Of a stretch of DNA of 64,000 nucleotides, positions 8,900 to 16,561 are shown in pieces (within the stretch, counting starts at the first letter, position 1; each line of letters opens with the position of its first letter). The stretch is taken from contig NZ_JAMZEA010000004.1 of the NCBI RefSeq assembly GCF_024172125.1, positions 558,001 through 622,000 on the forward strand, read 5' to 3'. The position numbers were made by a program, and so were the translations under genes. Under the pieces are notes generated by a model. The model saw only the letters and a program-made list of their open reading frames with translations, had not been told where the DNA came from and made no database searches. This DNA comes from Actinomadura rupiterrae (lineage in GTDB: Bacteria > Actinomycetota > Actinomycetes > Streptosporangiales > Streptosporangiaceae).

Positions 8900-9990
8900 A
8901 GGTGTCCAGCTCTGCACACCAACTGCACACGCGTGTGGCCCGCACAAACTCGCGGGCCACAAGGGTTTGCGTGCGCGCATACCCCACGCCCCGCGCATGG
9001 TCGGCGTACGCGAACGATGAACGCTACGTCTACACGCGTCCGGCGCGTCCACATGCGTGCACACACCACCGACCTGCACAGGATGGATACAGGCGTCGGG
9101 TCGGCACGCCTGCGTCAAGCCTGCCTACACGCGTGGGCCACGCGGGCATCTGCAGGAGCGCATGTAGCTCACGCCGCGAGGTAGGCGCACACAAACAACG
9201 CACGCGTGCCCACGCCATCGGCCCGACCACACGCTTGATGCACGCGTCCCCCTGCACACGTTTACCGCCATGTAGGGGCACGTCGAGCCAGGCAGGCATC
9301 TAGCGCGGGCATGCAGGTCGTCCGCAGGAGGTCGGCGTGCGCGAACAGCAAACCCACGCGTGCGGCCTGCACGCATGCGTGGACCGCCTCCGTCCCGCGC
9401 ACACCCTCGGCCTGCGCACACCGTCCGGCCTGCGCAGCGTCCGGCCCGCGCACACCGTCGGCCTGCGTGCGGCGGCCGGTTGCAGGTATCCGGCCCCGCA
9501 CACATGCTGCACACGCGCGTGGCCCGCACAAGCGCGCGGGCCACGCGGGTTCTCGTGCGCGCATACAACCCGCCCCGCGCAGGGTCGGCGTACGCGAACG
9601 GCGAGCGCTATGCCTTCAGATGTCCGGCCCGCCCACATGCGTGCACACACGCCACCGACCTGCACAGGATGGATACAGGCGTCGGGTCGGCACGCATGCG
9701 TCAAGCCTGCATACATGCGCGGGCCACGCGGGCGTCTGCGGGAGCGTATAGCTCGCCCCGTGAGGTCGGCGTGCACATACAAAGCACGCGTGCCCACGCC
9801 ATCGGGCCGACCACACGCTTGATGCACGCGTCCCCCTGCACACGCTTACCGCTGTGCAGGGACGCACCGGGCCTGGCGGGTATCTAGCGCGGGCATGCAG
9901 GCCGGTCCGCGGGAGGTCGGCGTGCGCGGACAACGAACCACGCGTGCGGCCTGCACGCGTGCGTAGACCGCCTCCGGCCCGCACACACTC
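8900..9990. repeat. Long direct duplication, offset 584-586 bp
   Basis: The segment at about 8915-9410 recurs at about 9500-9990. Anchors include tgcacaggatggatacaggc (9075 and 9661), the cacgcttgatgcacgcgtcc block (about 9230 and 9817) and tgcacacgcg (8924 and 9508). Copies differ by scattered substitutions and small indels, so the duplication is old. All frames are Arg/His/Pro/Ala-rich and unsupported. Confidence 0.85.
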
Positions 9991-10300
9991 GCGTCCGGCT
10001 CGTCCACACATGTGGATGCACACCGTCCGGCCCGCGCACGCCGTCTGCCCGCGCGCACTCGCGTTCGGCTCGTCCACACGCGTGGATGCACACCGTCGGC
10101 CCGCGTGCAGCGCCAGCCTGCACGCACCGCCAGCCTGCACGCGCCGCCAGCCCGCCCCCACGCACCGCCAGCCTGCGCACACTCGCGTTCGGCTCGTCCA
10201 CACATGTGGATGCACACCGTCCGGCCCGCGCACACCGTCTGCCCGCGCGCACTCGCGTGCGGCTCGTCCACACGCGTAGATGCTCACCGTCGGCCTGCGC
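9985..10300. repeat. 70-bp doublet duplicated with 193-bp period
   Basis: The motif ggctcgtccacac, followed by a near-palindromic (at/gc)gtggatgcacaccgtc, starts at 9998, 10068, 10191 and 10261. Spacings of 70, 123 and 70 bp show that a two-copy block was itself duplicated. Between the doublets lie several caccgccagcctg repeats. The array ends against the left end of the first insertion sequence. Confidence 0.8.
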
Positions 10301-10335
10301 GCAGCGTGCGCCCTGCGTGCGGAGGTATCTCTCTA

Positions 10336-11881
10336 GGTGTGGAAAGTGATCTTGTTGGGGAGCAAGTGATCAGTGGGCGAAGCGCCCACGTTCTTCGGGG
10401 GGAGAACCACACGTGATGTCTGTGATCGATGGTGTCGACGGCACCACCTCGACCACCGTAAGTGATCTTCCGGCTACCGTGTTGGAGGTGGGTGAGTCCG
10501 AGCAGGAAACGGTGCGTCGTCCGATCCGGGAGCTGATGGACGATCGGCTGCTGGATGAGTTGCTGGCCAGGTCCCGGGACCAGGACGGCGGGCTGCGGCT
10601 GACCGGTGAGGGCTCGATGCTGGGTGATCTGGTCAAGGCCGTCCTGGAGCGGGCGTTGGAGGCCGAGCTGACCGCGCATCTGGGCTATGACCGGCATGTG
10701 CAGGGCGCGGGCGCGGTGGCGGGCAACGCCCGGAACGGGAAGATCCGCAAGACGGTGCAGACCGGGGTCGGGCCGGTTCAGGTGGCGGTGCCGCGGGACC
10801 GGGCCGGCAGCTTCGAGCCGATGCTGGTGCCCAAACGCGCCGGGCGCGTCTCCGGCGGCCTGGACGACATGGTCATCAGCCTGTACGCGCACGGCATGAC
10901 GGTCCGTGACATCGTCCACCACCTCGACCAGGTGTATGGGACCCGGCTCAGTCCCGAGACCGTCTCCCGGATCACCGAGCAGGTGATGGAGGAGGTCAAG
11001 TCCTGGCAGCGCCGCCCGCTCGACCCCGTCTATGCCGTGGTGTTCCTGGACGCGATCGTGGTGAAAGTCCGCGACAACCACGTCGTGCACAACAAGCCGG
11101 CGTACCTGGCAGTCGGGATCGACACCGACGGCGACAAGCACGTGCTGGGCATCTGGGTGCCCAAGGCCGCCGACGGCCCGGTCGGAGAAGGCGCCGGGTT
11201 CTGGCGCGGTGTCGTCACCGACCTGCGCAACCGTGGAGTCACCGACATCCTGATCGCCTGCTGCGACGGGCTGGGCGGGTTCGAGGACGCCATCACCGCG
11301 GCCTTCCCCCACGCCACCGTCCAGACCTGCGTGGTCCACCTGATCCGCAACGCACTGCGGCCGGTCCCACGCAAGGACCGCGCCGCGGTCGCGGCCGAAC
11401 TGAAGAAGGTCTACACCGCCGTCGACGCCGACGCCGCGTTCGACGCCCTGGCCACCCTGGCCACCAGCGAGCTGGGAAAACGCTACCCGCAGGCGGTGAA
11501 AGTGTGGGAGACGGCCTGGGAACAGGTCACCCCGTTCCTGGCCTTCACACCCGCAGTCCGCCGATTGCTCTACACCACCAACAGCATCGAGTCACTGAAC
11601 TACCAACTCCGCAAGGTCACCAAGGCCCGCGGCCACTTCCCGACCGACGACGCAGTCGTCAAACTGCTGTGGCTGGCCATCGTCAACATCGAGGACAAAC
11701 GCGCCCGCGAACGCGCCGCCAAACGAGCCAACGGCGACAAGCATCCCTTCCAACCCGCCCGACTCGTCGAGGGCACCAAAACCTACGGCTGGCCCGAAGC
11801 ACTCAACGAACTCGCCCAGGCCTACCCGGGCCGCATCCGGTAAACACAACCAGACCCACCACAAGATCATCTTTACACACC
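10336..11881 (+). mobile_element. IS256-family insertion sequence (copy 1)
   Basis: 1,546 bp, bounded by imperfect terminal inverted repeats of about 25 bp. The left end at 10336 reads ggtgtggaaagtgatcttgt. The right end is its near complement, acaagatcatctttacacacc, ending at 11881 with one extra base. It carries one full-length transposase. No target-site duplication is seen: the 8 bp before the left end and after the right end differ. This suggests a later rearrangement with the second element 29 bp away. Confidence 0.85.
10413..11843 (+). CDS. IS256-family transposase
   Basis: 476-aa DDE transposase (mutator type), full length and uninterrupted. The GTG at 10413 has ggag 8 nt upstream; ATG 10416 is possible. 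The N-terminal part carries the HLGYDRH and ARNGKIRKT signature. DDE residues are recognisable: Asp in VVFLDAIVVKVRD, Asp in IACCDGLGGF, and Glu in YTTNSIESLNYQLRK, with the C/HxxH-like QTCVVHLIRN stretch between. About 40% similar by eye to the transposase of the neighbouring element, so the two are different IS types. Probably active. Confidence 0.96.
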   Translation: MMSVIDGVDGTTSTTVSDLPATVLEVGESEQETVRRPIRELMDDRLLDELLARSRDQDGGLRLTGEGSMLGDLVKAVLERALEAELTAHLGYDRHVQGAGAVAGNARNGKIRKTVQTGVGPVQVAVPRDRAGSFEPMLVPKRAGRVSGGLDDMVISLYAHGMTVRDIVHHLDQVYGTRLSPETVSRITEQVMEEVKSWQRRPLDPVYAVVFLDAIVVKVRDNHVVHNKPAYLAVGIDTDGDKHVLGIWVPKAADGPVGEGAGFWRGVVTDLRNRGVTDILIACCDGLGGFEDAITAAFPHATVQTCVVHLIRNALRPVPRKDRAAVAAELKKVYTAVDADAAFDALATLATSELGKRYPQAVKVWETAWEQVTPFLAFTPAVRRLLYTTNSIESLNYQLRKVTKARGHFPTDDAVVKLLWLAIVNIEDKRARERAAKRANGDKHPFQPARLVEGTKTYGWPEALNELAQAYPGRIR

Positions 11882-11910
11882 TCGAGTTACAAGCTCCAAA
11901 AGGATCTTTA

Positions 11911-13286
11911 GGGGACTGTCAATTTTTCGGTGTAAGTCGATCTTGGATGGGTTAGTTGTTCCTGGTCAGGCGGCCGTCGAAGTGGATGTCGAAGGCGTTG
12001 AGGGCCGGCTTCCAGCGGCGGACCCAGGCGCCACGGCCTTTGCCGGTGGGGTCCAGTCCCATGAGCGCCATGTAGAGGCATTTCATCGCGGCCTGCTCGG
12101 TCGGGAAGTGGCCGCGGGCGCTCACGGCCCGGCGGAGCCGGGCGTTGATGGACTCGATCGCGTTCGTGGTGGCGATGACCTTGCGGATCTCGACGTCGAA
12201 GGCCAGGAATGGCACGAACTCGGCCCAGGCGTTGGTCCACAACCTGACGATCGCGGGATACTTGCGCTCCCACTTCTCGGAGAACTCGGCGAACCGGTCG
12301 AACGCCGCGGCCTCGGTCGGGGCGGTGTAGACGGGCTTGAGATCCTTGGCGAGTTTCGACCAGTCCTGCCTGCCGGCATAGGCGAAGCTGTTGCGCAGCA
12401 GATGAACCACGCAGGTCTGCACCACGGTCTGCGGCCAGACCGCAGCAACCGAGTCAGGCAGCCCCTTCAGCCCATCACAGACCAGCATCAGGACGTCCTT
12501 GACACCGCGGTTCTTCAACTCGGTGAGGACACGCAGCCAGTACTTGGCGCCCTCACCGTCACCGTGCTCACCGGCCCACAGCCCGAGGAAGTCGCGCTGC
12601 CCGTCGACCGTGACGCCCAGGGCGAGGTAGATGGGGCGGTTGGCGACCTGGCCGTCCCGGATCTTCACCCGCAACGCGTCGATGAACACCACCGGATACA
12701 CCTCGTCCAGCGGACGCGACTGCCACTCGGCCATGCCCTCCAGCACCCGGTCGGTGATCGCCGAGATGGTGTCCTTCGACACCGACGCGCCATACACCTC
12801 GGCCAGATGCGCCGAGATCTCACCCGTCGTGAGCCCCTTCGCGCTGAGCGACAACACCATGCCGTCGATCCCGTCCAACCGCCGCTGCCGCTTCCGCACG
12901 ATCTGCGGCTCGAACGAGGCGTCCCGGTCCCGCGGCACCTCGATCTGGACCGGACCCGCCTCGGTCAGCACCGTCTTGGACCGCTTCCCGTTCCGGGAGT
13001 TCCCACTGCCGCGACCAGCGGCATCGTTTTTGGCATAGCCCAGATGAGCGTCCAGCTCGCCCTCAAGCGAAGACTCCAGCACCAGCTTGGTCAGCTGCTG
13101 CAGCAACCCACCCTCACCCGACACCGGCAGACCCTGCGCCTGCAACTGCGCCACCAGATCAGCAACCTGCCCAGCCACAGCCGAAGGCACCTCACCAGCG
13201 GACTCACCGCCATCAACCGGCTTGCTCACGTTCGTCACAGGTGTCTCCTACACCTCAGGAGTTACACCGAAATTTCTACAGTCCCC
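11911..13286 (-). mobile_element. IS256-family insertion sequence (copy 2, different type)
   Basis: 1,376 bp with inverted terminal repeats. The left end ggggactgtcaatttttcgg (from 11911) pairs with the right end, which ends gtcccc at 13286 and reads ggggactgtagaaatttcgg on the other strand. Both continue into tgtaa. It carries one intact transposase on the minus strand. The 8 bp outside each end differ, so no target duplication is visible. It is separated from the first element by 29 bp. Confidence 0.88.
11952..13238 (-). CDS. IS256-family transposase
   Basis: 428-aa full-length mutator-type DDE transposase. It carries LDAHLGYAKND and RNGKRSKTVLTEAGPVQIEVPRDRD in the N-terminal third. Catalytic acids lie in VVFIDALRVKIRD, MLVCDGLKGL and ATTNAIESINARLRR. 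A ribosome site (aggtgt/aggag region) lies between the start and the right terminal repeat. There is no frameshift, so the element is likely still mobile. Confidence 0.96.
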   Translation of the reverse strand: MTNVSKPVDGGESAGEVPSAVAGQVADLVAQLQAQGLPVSGEGGLLQQLTKLVLESSLEGELDAHLGYAKNDAAGRGSGNSRNGKRSKTVLTEAGPVQIEVPRDRDASFEPQIVRKRQRRLDGIDGMVLSLSAKGLTTGEISAHLAEVYGASVSKDTISAITDRVLEGMAEWQSRPLDEVYPVVFIDALRVKIRDGQVANRPIYLALGVTVDGQRDFLGLWAGEHGDGEGAKYWLRVLTELKNRGVKDVLMLVCDGLKGLPDSVAAVWPQTVVQTCVVHLLRNSFAYAGRQDWSKLAKDLKPVYTAPTEAAAFDRFAEFSEKWERKYPAIVRLWTNAWAEFVPFLAFDVEIRKVIATTNAIESINARLRRAVSARGHFPTEQAAMKCLYMALMGLDPTGKGRGAWVRRWKPALNAFDIHFDGRLTRNN

Positions 13287-13290
13287 AGCG

Positions 13291-13362
13291 GCGCTCTGCG
13301 CGCAGCGGGCGCTCTGCGCGCAGCGGGCGCTCTGCGCGCAGCGGGCGCTCTGCGCGCAGCGG
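13291..13362. repeat. Four exact 18-bp tandem repeats abutting the IS end
   Basis: The unit gcgctctgcgcgcagcgg is repeated at 13291-13308, 13309-13326, 13327-13344 and 13345-13362. Each contains the 10-bp palindrome ctgcgcgcag. The array starts 5 bp after the second IS. Similar ctgcgcgcag sequence occurs just left of the first IS (about 10296-10305), suggesting both elements landed inside one repeat tract. The next 200 bp to 13565 is GT-rich with no gene seen. Confidence 0.9.
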
Positions 13363-13565
13363 GCGGTTGGCGGGTGTGTGGGCGTGGGGGCGGGCTGGAT
13401 GTGCGTGAGATGGGTGCGGTGGGGTGCGTCGGCGTGTGGCGCGGGTGCTTGCAGTTTGGCGCTTGGGGGGTGGAGGGCGCGTGGGGGAGTTTGGGCGCGT
13501 GGCTTTTGGGCGCGGGCCGTTTGGGTTCGGGTGGGTGTGAGGGCGAGTGGCTTGCGGGTGGGGGG

Positions 13566-13946
13566 TTAGGGGGTGAAGGGGTGGGTGGTGAATTGGTAGT
13601 CGTGGCGGATTAGGTCGTCTTCGCCTACTAGGAGGACTACTCGGGCGGCCCAGGCGGTTTGGGTGTCTTGGGTGAGGCGGATGGTGAAGGTGACGGCGTC
13701 GTGGTGGCTGACGGCGTCGTTCGCGTGGTCGACGGTGTAGCCGCCGGTCTGGACGAACTGCTGGTGGGCCTCGGCGATGCGGGCTTCCAATTCGGTCAGG
13801 CCGGTGAAGGTGGCTTCTTCGACGAGTTCGACGGCGTCTTCGGCCCAGAGGGAGGCGATGGCCTCGCGGCGGCGGGCGGGGTCGGGTTCGTTCCAGACGG
13901 CGACGTAGCGGGCGACGAGCTGGTTCTTCTCGAAGTCGATGTCCAT
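13566..13946 (-). CDS. SnoaL-like / NTF2-fold protein
   Basis: 126 aa from ATG 13946 (MDIDFEKNQLVARYVAVWNEPD). The pattern is the NTF2/SnoaL cone fold: an N-terminal helix with RYVAVWNEPDPARRREAIASLWAEDAV, then a TGLTELEARIAEAHQQF helix and beta-strands including VTFTIRL and AARVVLLV. Members are small-molecule isomerases/cyclases or ligand-binding proteins; there are no diagnostic catalytic residues here. It is divergently transcribed from a WYL regulator, with a perfect palindrome between them, so it is probably that regulator's target. Confidence 0.82.
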   Translation of the reverse strand: MDIDFEKNQLVARYVAVWNEPDPARRREAIASLWAEDAVELVEEATFTGLTELEARIAEAHQQFVQTGGYTVDHANDAVSHHDAVTFTIRLTQDTQTAWAARVVLLVGEDDLIRHDYQFTTHPFTP

Positions 13947-13966
13947 GCGGCGGACGGTAGGACGGG

Positions 13967-13991
13967 TCCACTGACACCTTCTGTCAGTGGA
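13967..13991. promoter_or_regulatory. Palindromic operator between SnoaL gene and WYL regulator
   Basis: Perfect 10-bp inverted repeat tccactgaca, 5-nt spacer, tgtcagtgga. It sits between the divergent starts at 13946 and 14011, 20 bp from each. The TGACA-N-TGTCA core is the expected form for a dimeric HTH regulator, and the adjacent WYL protein is the natural ligand. Binding is inferred. Confidence 0.75.
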
Positions 13992-14010
13992 GTCGGGGAG
14001 AATTCGGGGC

Positions 14011-14991
14011 ATGCGTGCGGGGCGGTTGGTGTCGATCCTGCTGATGCTCCAGACGCGGGGGCGGGTGACGGCTCGGGAGCTTGCCGAGGCGCTGGAGGTT
14101 TCGGTCCGGACGATTTACCGGGACGTCGAGGCGCTCGGCGCGGCGGGTGTACCGCTGTACGGGGAACCGGGGCATGACGGCGGATACCGGCTGCTCGACG
14201 GGTTCCGGACGCGGCTGAACGGGCTGACCGAAAACGAGGCCGAGTCGCTGTTCCTGACCGGGCTTCCGGGACCGGCGGCGGAGCTGGGGCTCGGGGCGAT
14301 CGTCACGGCGGCGCAGCTCAAGCTGATGTCGGCCCTGCCGGACGAGTTGCGCGACCGCGCCGAGCGGGTGAGCGAGCGGTTCCACCTGGACGCGCCGGGC
14401 TGGTATCGCGACCCCGACAGCACGCCCTACCTGGCCAACGTTGCGGATGCCGTCTGGAACGACCGGCGCGTCCGGCTGCGTTACCTGCGGTGGGAGAGGC
14501 CGCGGGAGCTTACGCGCGAGGTCGATCCGCTGGGGCTGGTCCTCAAGGGCGGGCACTGGTACCTCGTTGGCAGGACGGGTGATCGCGTCCGCACCTACCG
14601 GGTCTCGCGCATCCTGGAGTTGGACGTTACGGACGACCGTTTCGAGCGTCCGGCGGGCTTCGATCTCGTCGCGCACTGGGACGCCAGCCTCGCGACCTTC
14701 GACGAGCGCCGCCTCCGGATGTCCGCGCACCTGCGACTGTCCCAGGATGTCCTGTCTCAGCTGCATGAATTCCTGGACGGCGCGGCCGTCCGCGCGGCCC
14801 AGGCGACGGCACGGACGGCGGCGGAGGAAGACGGCTGGGTCGAGGTCACCATCCCTGTCGAGTCGGTCGACCAGGCCGTTCTGGATCTGCTGCGGCTCGG
14901 CGCCGAAGCCGAGGTCATCGGGCCGCCCGAACTCCGTGCGCGGATGTCCGAAACCGTCGCCGCGCTGGCCGTCCGGTACTCCGTCCCGTAG
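14011..14991 (+). CDS. HTH-WYL transcriptional regulator (YafY/DeoR-like)
   Basis: 326 aa from ATG 14011; an in-frame GTG at 13987 falls inside the operator and is less likely. The N-terminal winged helix-turn-helix (MRAGRLVSILLMLQTRG, VTARELAEALEVSVRTIYRDVEAL) is followed by GAAGVPLYGE and GGYRLLDGF. The central WYL domain spans about residues 140-230, with GGHWYLVGRTGDRVRTYRVSRI containing the WYL triplet. A C-terminal WCX-like domain completes the usual length. Such proteins bind a ligand through WYL and repress or activate neighbours. Confidence 0.93.
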   Translation: MRAGRLVSILLMLQTRGRVTARELAEALEVSVRTIYRDVEALGAAGVPLYGEPGHDGGYRLLDGFRTRLNGLTENEAESLFLTGLPGPAAELGLGAIVTAAQLKLMSALPDELRDRAERVSERFHLDAPGWYRDPDSTPYLANVADAVWNDRRVRLRYLRWERPRELTREVDPLGLVLKGGHWYLVGRTGDRVRTYRVSRILELDVTDDRFERPAGFDLVAHWDASLATFDERRLRMSAHLRLSQDVLSQLHEFLDGAAVRAAQATARTAAEEDGWVEVTIPVESVDQAVLDLLRLGAEAEVIGPPELRARMSETVAALAVRYSVP

Positions 14992-15090
14992 GCGCCGCCA
15001 ATCGCTTCGGCGCCCGGCGGCCTTGATGGTTCGTCGTCTCGGCCAGGGAACCTCCTGGAACGACCTGCTGGACAGGCGATCGGCACATAG

Positions 15091-15110
15091 ATAATCTACG
15101 CGCAGATCAA
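15091..15110. promoter_or_regulatory. Possible operator upstream of the SRPBCC gene
   Basis: The imperfect palindrome atctacgcgcagat (15094-15107; two mismatched positions) lies 20 bp before the start codon at 15128, in an AT-rich island unlike its surroundings. ArsR- and MarR-type regulators often use such sites beside SRPBCC genes, but no such regulator is encoded next door. Confidence 0.35.
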
Positions 15111-15127
15111 ATTGAGGAGGACGGACC

Positions 15128-15544
15128 ATGTGGGAGTACGAGTATTCGGTCGAGACCACCGCGTCCCGCGAGGAGCTGTGGCGGCACTGGACCGACATGG
15201 AGAACTGGCCGCGCTGGAACGAGGGCATCGTGACGATCGAGGTGGACGACCCGTTCGCGGTCGGCACCACGTTCACGATGACCCCGCCCGAGGGCGACAA
15301 GGTCAAGCTGCGGATCACCGAGATCGTGCCCGGAGAGCTGTTCGTCGACGAGGCGGACGGCGGGGACTTCGTCGTGACGACCTACCACCGGCTGACCCCG
15401 CTTCCGGACGGCCGCACTCGCATCACCTACCGGACCGAAATCACCGGCCCGCTCGCCGACCAGGTCGGTCCGGCGATGGGTCCGGAGATCACCGGCGACT
15501 TCCCGGACGTCCTCGCCGCGCTGGTCGAGCTCGCCGAGTCCTGA
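15128..15544 (+). CDS. SRPBCC (START/Bet v1-fold) protein
   Basis: 138 aa, ATG 15128 with an excellent gaggagg site. MWEYEYSVETTASREELWRHWTDMENWPRWNEGI is the standard opening of polyketide cyclase/SRPBCC proteins, and the acidic-aromatic strands (FVVTTYHRLTPLP, RTRITYRTEITGP) and long C-terminal helix complete the lipid-binding cup. These proteins bind hydrophobic ligands; the specific ligand is unknown. It is followed at 42 bp by the sigma-factor gene and could be transcribed with it. Confidence 0.88.
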   Translation: MWEYEYSVETTASREELWRHWTDMENWPRWNEGIVTIEVDDPFAVGTTFTMTPPEGDKVKLRITEIVPGELFVDEADGGDFVVTTYHRLTPLPDGRTRITYRTEITGPLADQVGPAMGPEITGDFPDVLAALVELAES

Positions 15545-15586
15545 TCGAGTCGGGAACGCGCGCGGGTGAGCGGACATCAAGCGGGC

Positions 15587-16561
15587 ATGAACCCGCAAAC
15601 CCCCACGGACGACGAGCTGTGGCATCGCGCGCGTGACGGCGACGAGCAGGCCTTCGGGGCGCTCTTCGACCGGCACGCGCGCACGGTCTACAACTTCTGC
15701 TTCCGGCAGACCGCGAGCTGGTCGGAGGCGCAGGACGCCACGTCGGTCGTCTTCCTGGAGACCTGGCGGCAGCGCGGCCGCGTCCAGCCCAGATCCGGTT
15801 CGCTGCTGCCCTGGTTGTACGGGGTCGCGACGAACGTCCTGCACAACCAGCGGCGCAGCATGCGCCGGCATCGGAACGCGCTGTCCCGGATGCCCAAACC
15901 CGTCCCCCATCCGGACGACGCGGACGAGGTGGCCGCGCGACTGGACGCCGAGCAGCGGATGCGCCGGGTCCTTGAGGCCGTCCGGAAACTCCCCCGCCGC
16001 GACCGCGAGGTGCTCGTCCTGAGCGTCTGGGAGGAACTCGACCACAGCCAGATCGCCGAGGCCCTCGGCATCGCGCCCGGAACCGTCCGCTCCCGCCTGA
16101 GCCGAGCCCGCGCCCGCCTCCGCGACCTGACCCCGGACACGCTTCCCGCCGCCCAGCCGAATTCCGGACGAGCCGCCGAGCCTGAGCCCAAGCCCGAGCC
16201 GGAGCCGGCGCACCCCCGGGCTTCCGGGACAGCGCTCGGAGGCCATCCGCAATCAGCGCCCACGCGTCGCGCCGAAGCAGCATCGTCCGGACGCGATGCC
16301 GGAAAGCCGTCCGGGCGCACCCCCAAGGCAACGTCCCCTGGCCGCCCTGGCAGCGCACCGCAACGAGATGCCGGCGCTGCTTTGCCGACCGGCGCACCGC
16401 GCACGCCGGAGGTCGCGTCGAACGCGACGCTCGGCACGCCGAGGACCCGACCTCCCGCGCCCGGCGAGCAGGCCGGCATGTCGGCCCGGCACGTTTCCCA
16501 AGGTCCGCCGGCGGCCGTCCGCCGTCATGTGAACGCCTACATCCAGGAGGAGAGCCGATGA
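15587..16561 (+). CDS. ECF-type RNA polymerase sigma factor with long C-terminal extension
   Basis: 324 aa from ATG 15587 (GTG 15566 is an alternative). Sigma-2 covers roughly residues 20-85 (DGDEQAFGALFDRHARTVYNFCFR, then DATSVVFLETWRQRG and LLPWLYGVATNVLHNQRRS). Sigma-4 covers about 120-180 (LPRRDREVLVLSVWEELDHSQIAEALGIAPGTVRSRLSRARARL). About 140 residues of Pro/Ala/Glu-rich tail follow, with no recognisable domain (EPKPEPEPAHP). The stop overlaps the next gene's ATG by 4 bp. The partner is a CU044_5270 protein, the usual companion of this sigma group, which may act as its anti-sigma factor. Confidence 0.92.
   Translation: MNPQTPTDDELWHRARDGDEQAFGALFDRHARTVYNFCFRQTASWSEAQDATSVVFLETWRQRGRVQPRSGSLLPWLYGVATNVLHNQRRSMRRHRNALSRMPKPVPHPDDADEVAARLDAEQRMRRVLEAVRKLPRRDREVLVLSVWEELDHSQIAEALGIAPGTVRSRLSRARARLRDLTPDTLPAAQPNSGRAAEPEPKPEPEPAHPRASGTALGGHPQSAPTRRAEAASSGRDAGKPSGRTPKATSPGRPGSAPQRDAGAALPTGAPRTPEVASNATLGTPRTRPPAPGEQAGMSARHVSQGPPAAVRRHVNAYIQEESR

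Noticed and set aside
8250..10330. Arrays that might be CRISPR
   Set aside because: Repeats are long (70-586 bp), diverged and adjacent, without equal 28-37-bp repeats and unique spacers, and there are no cas genes.
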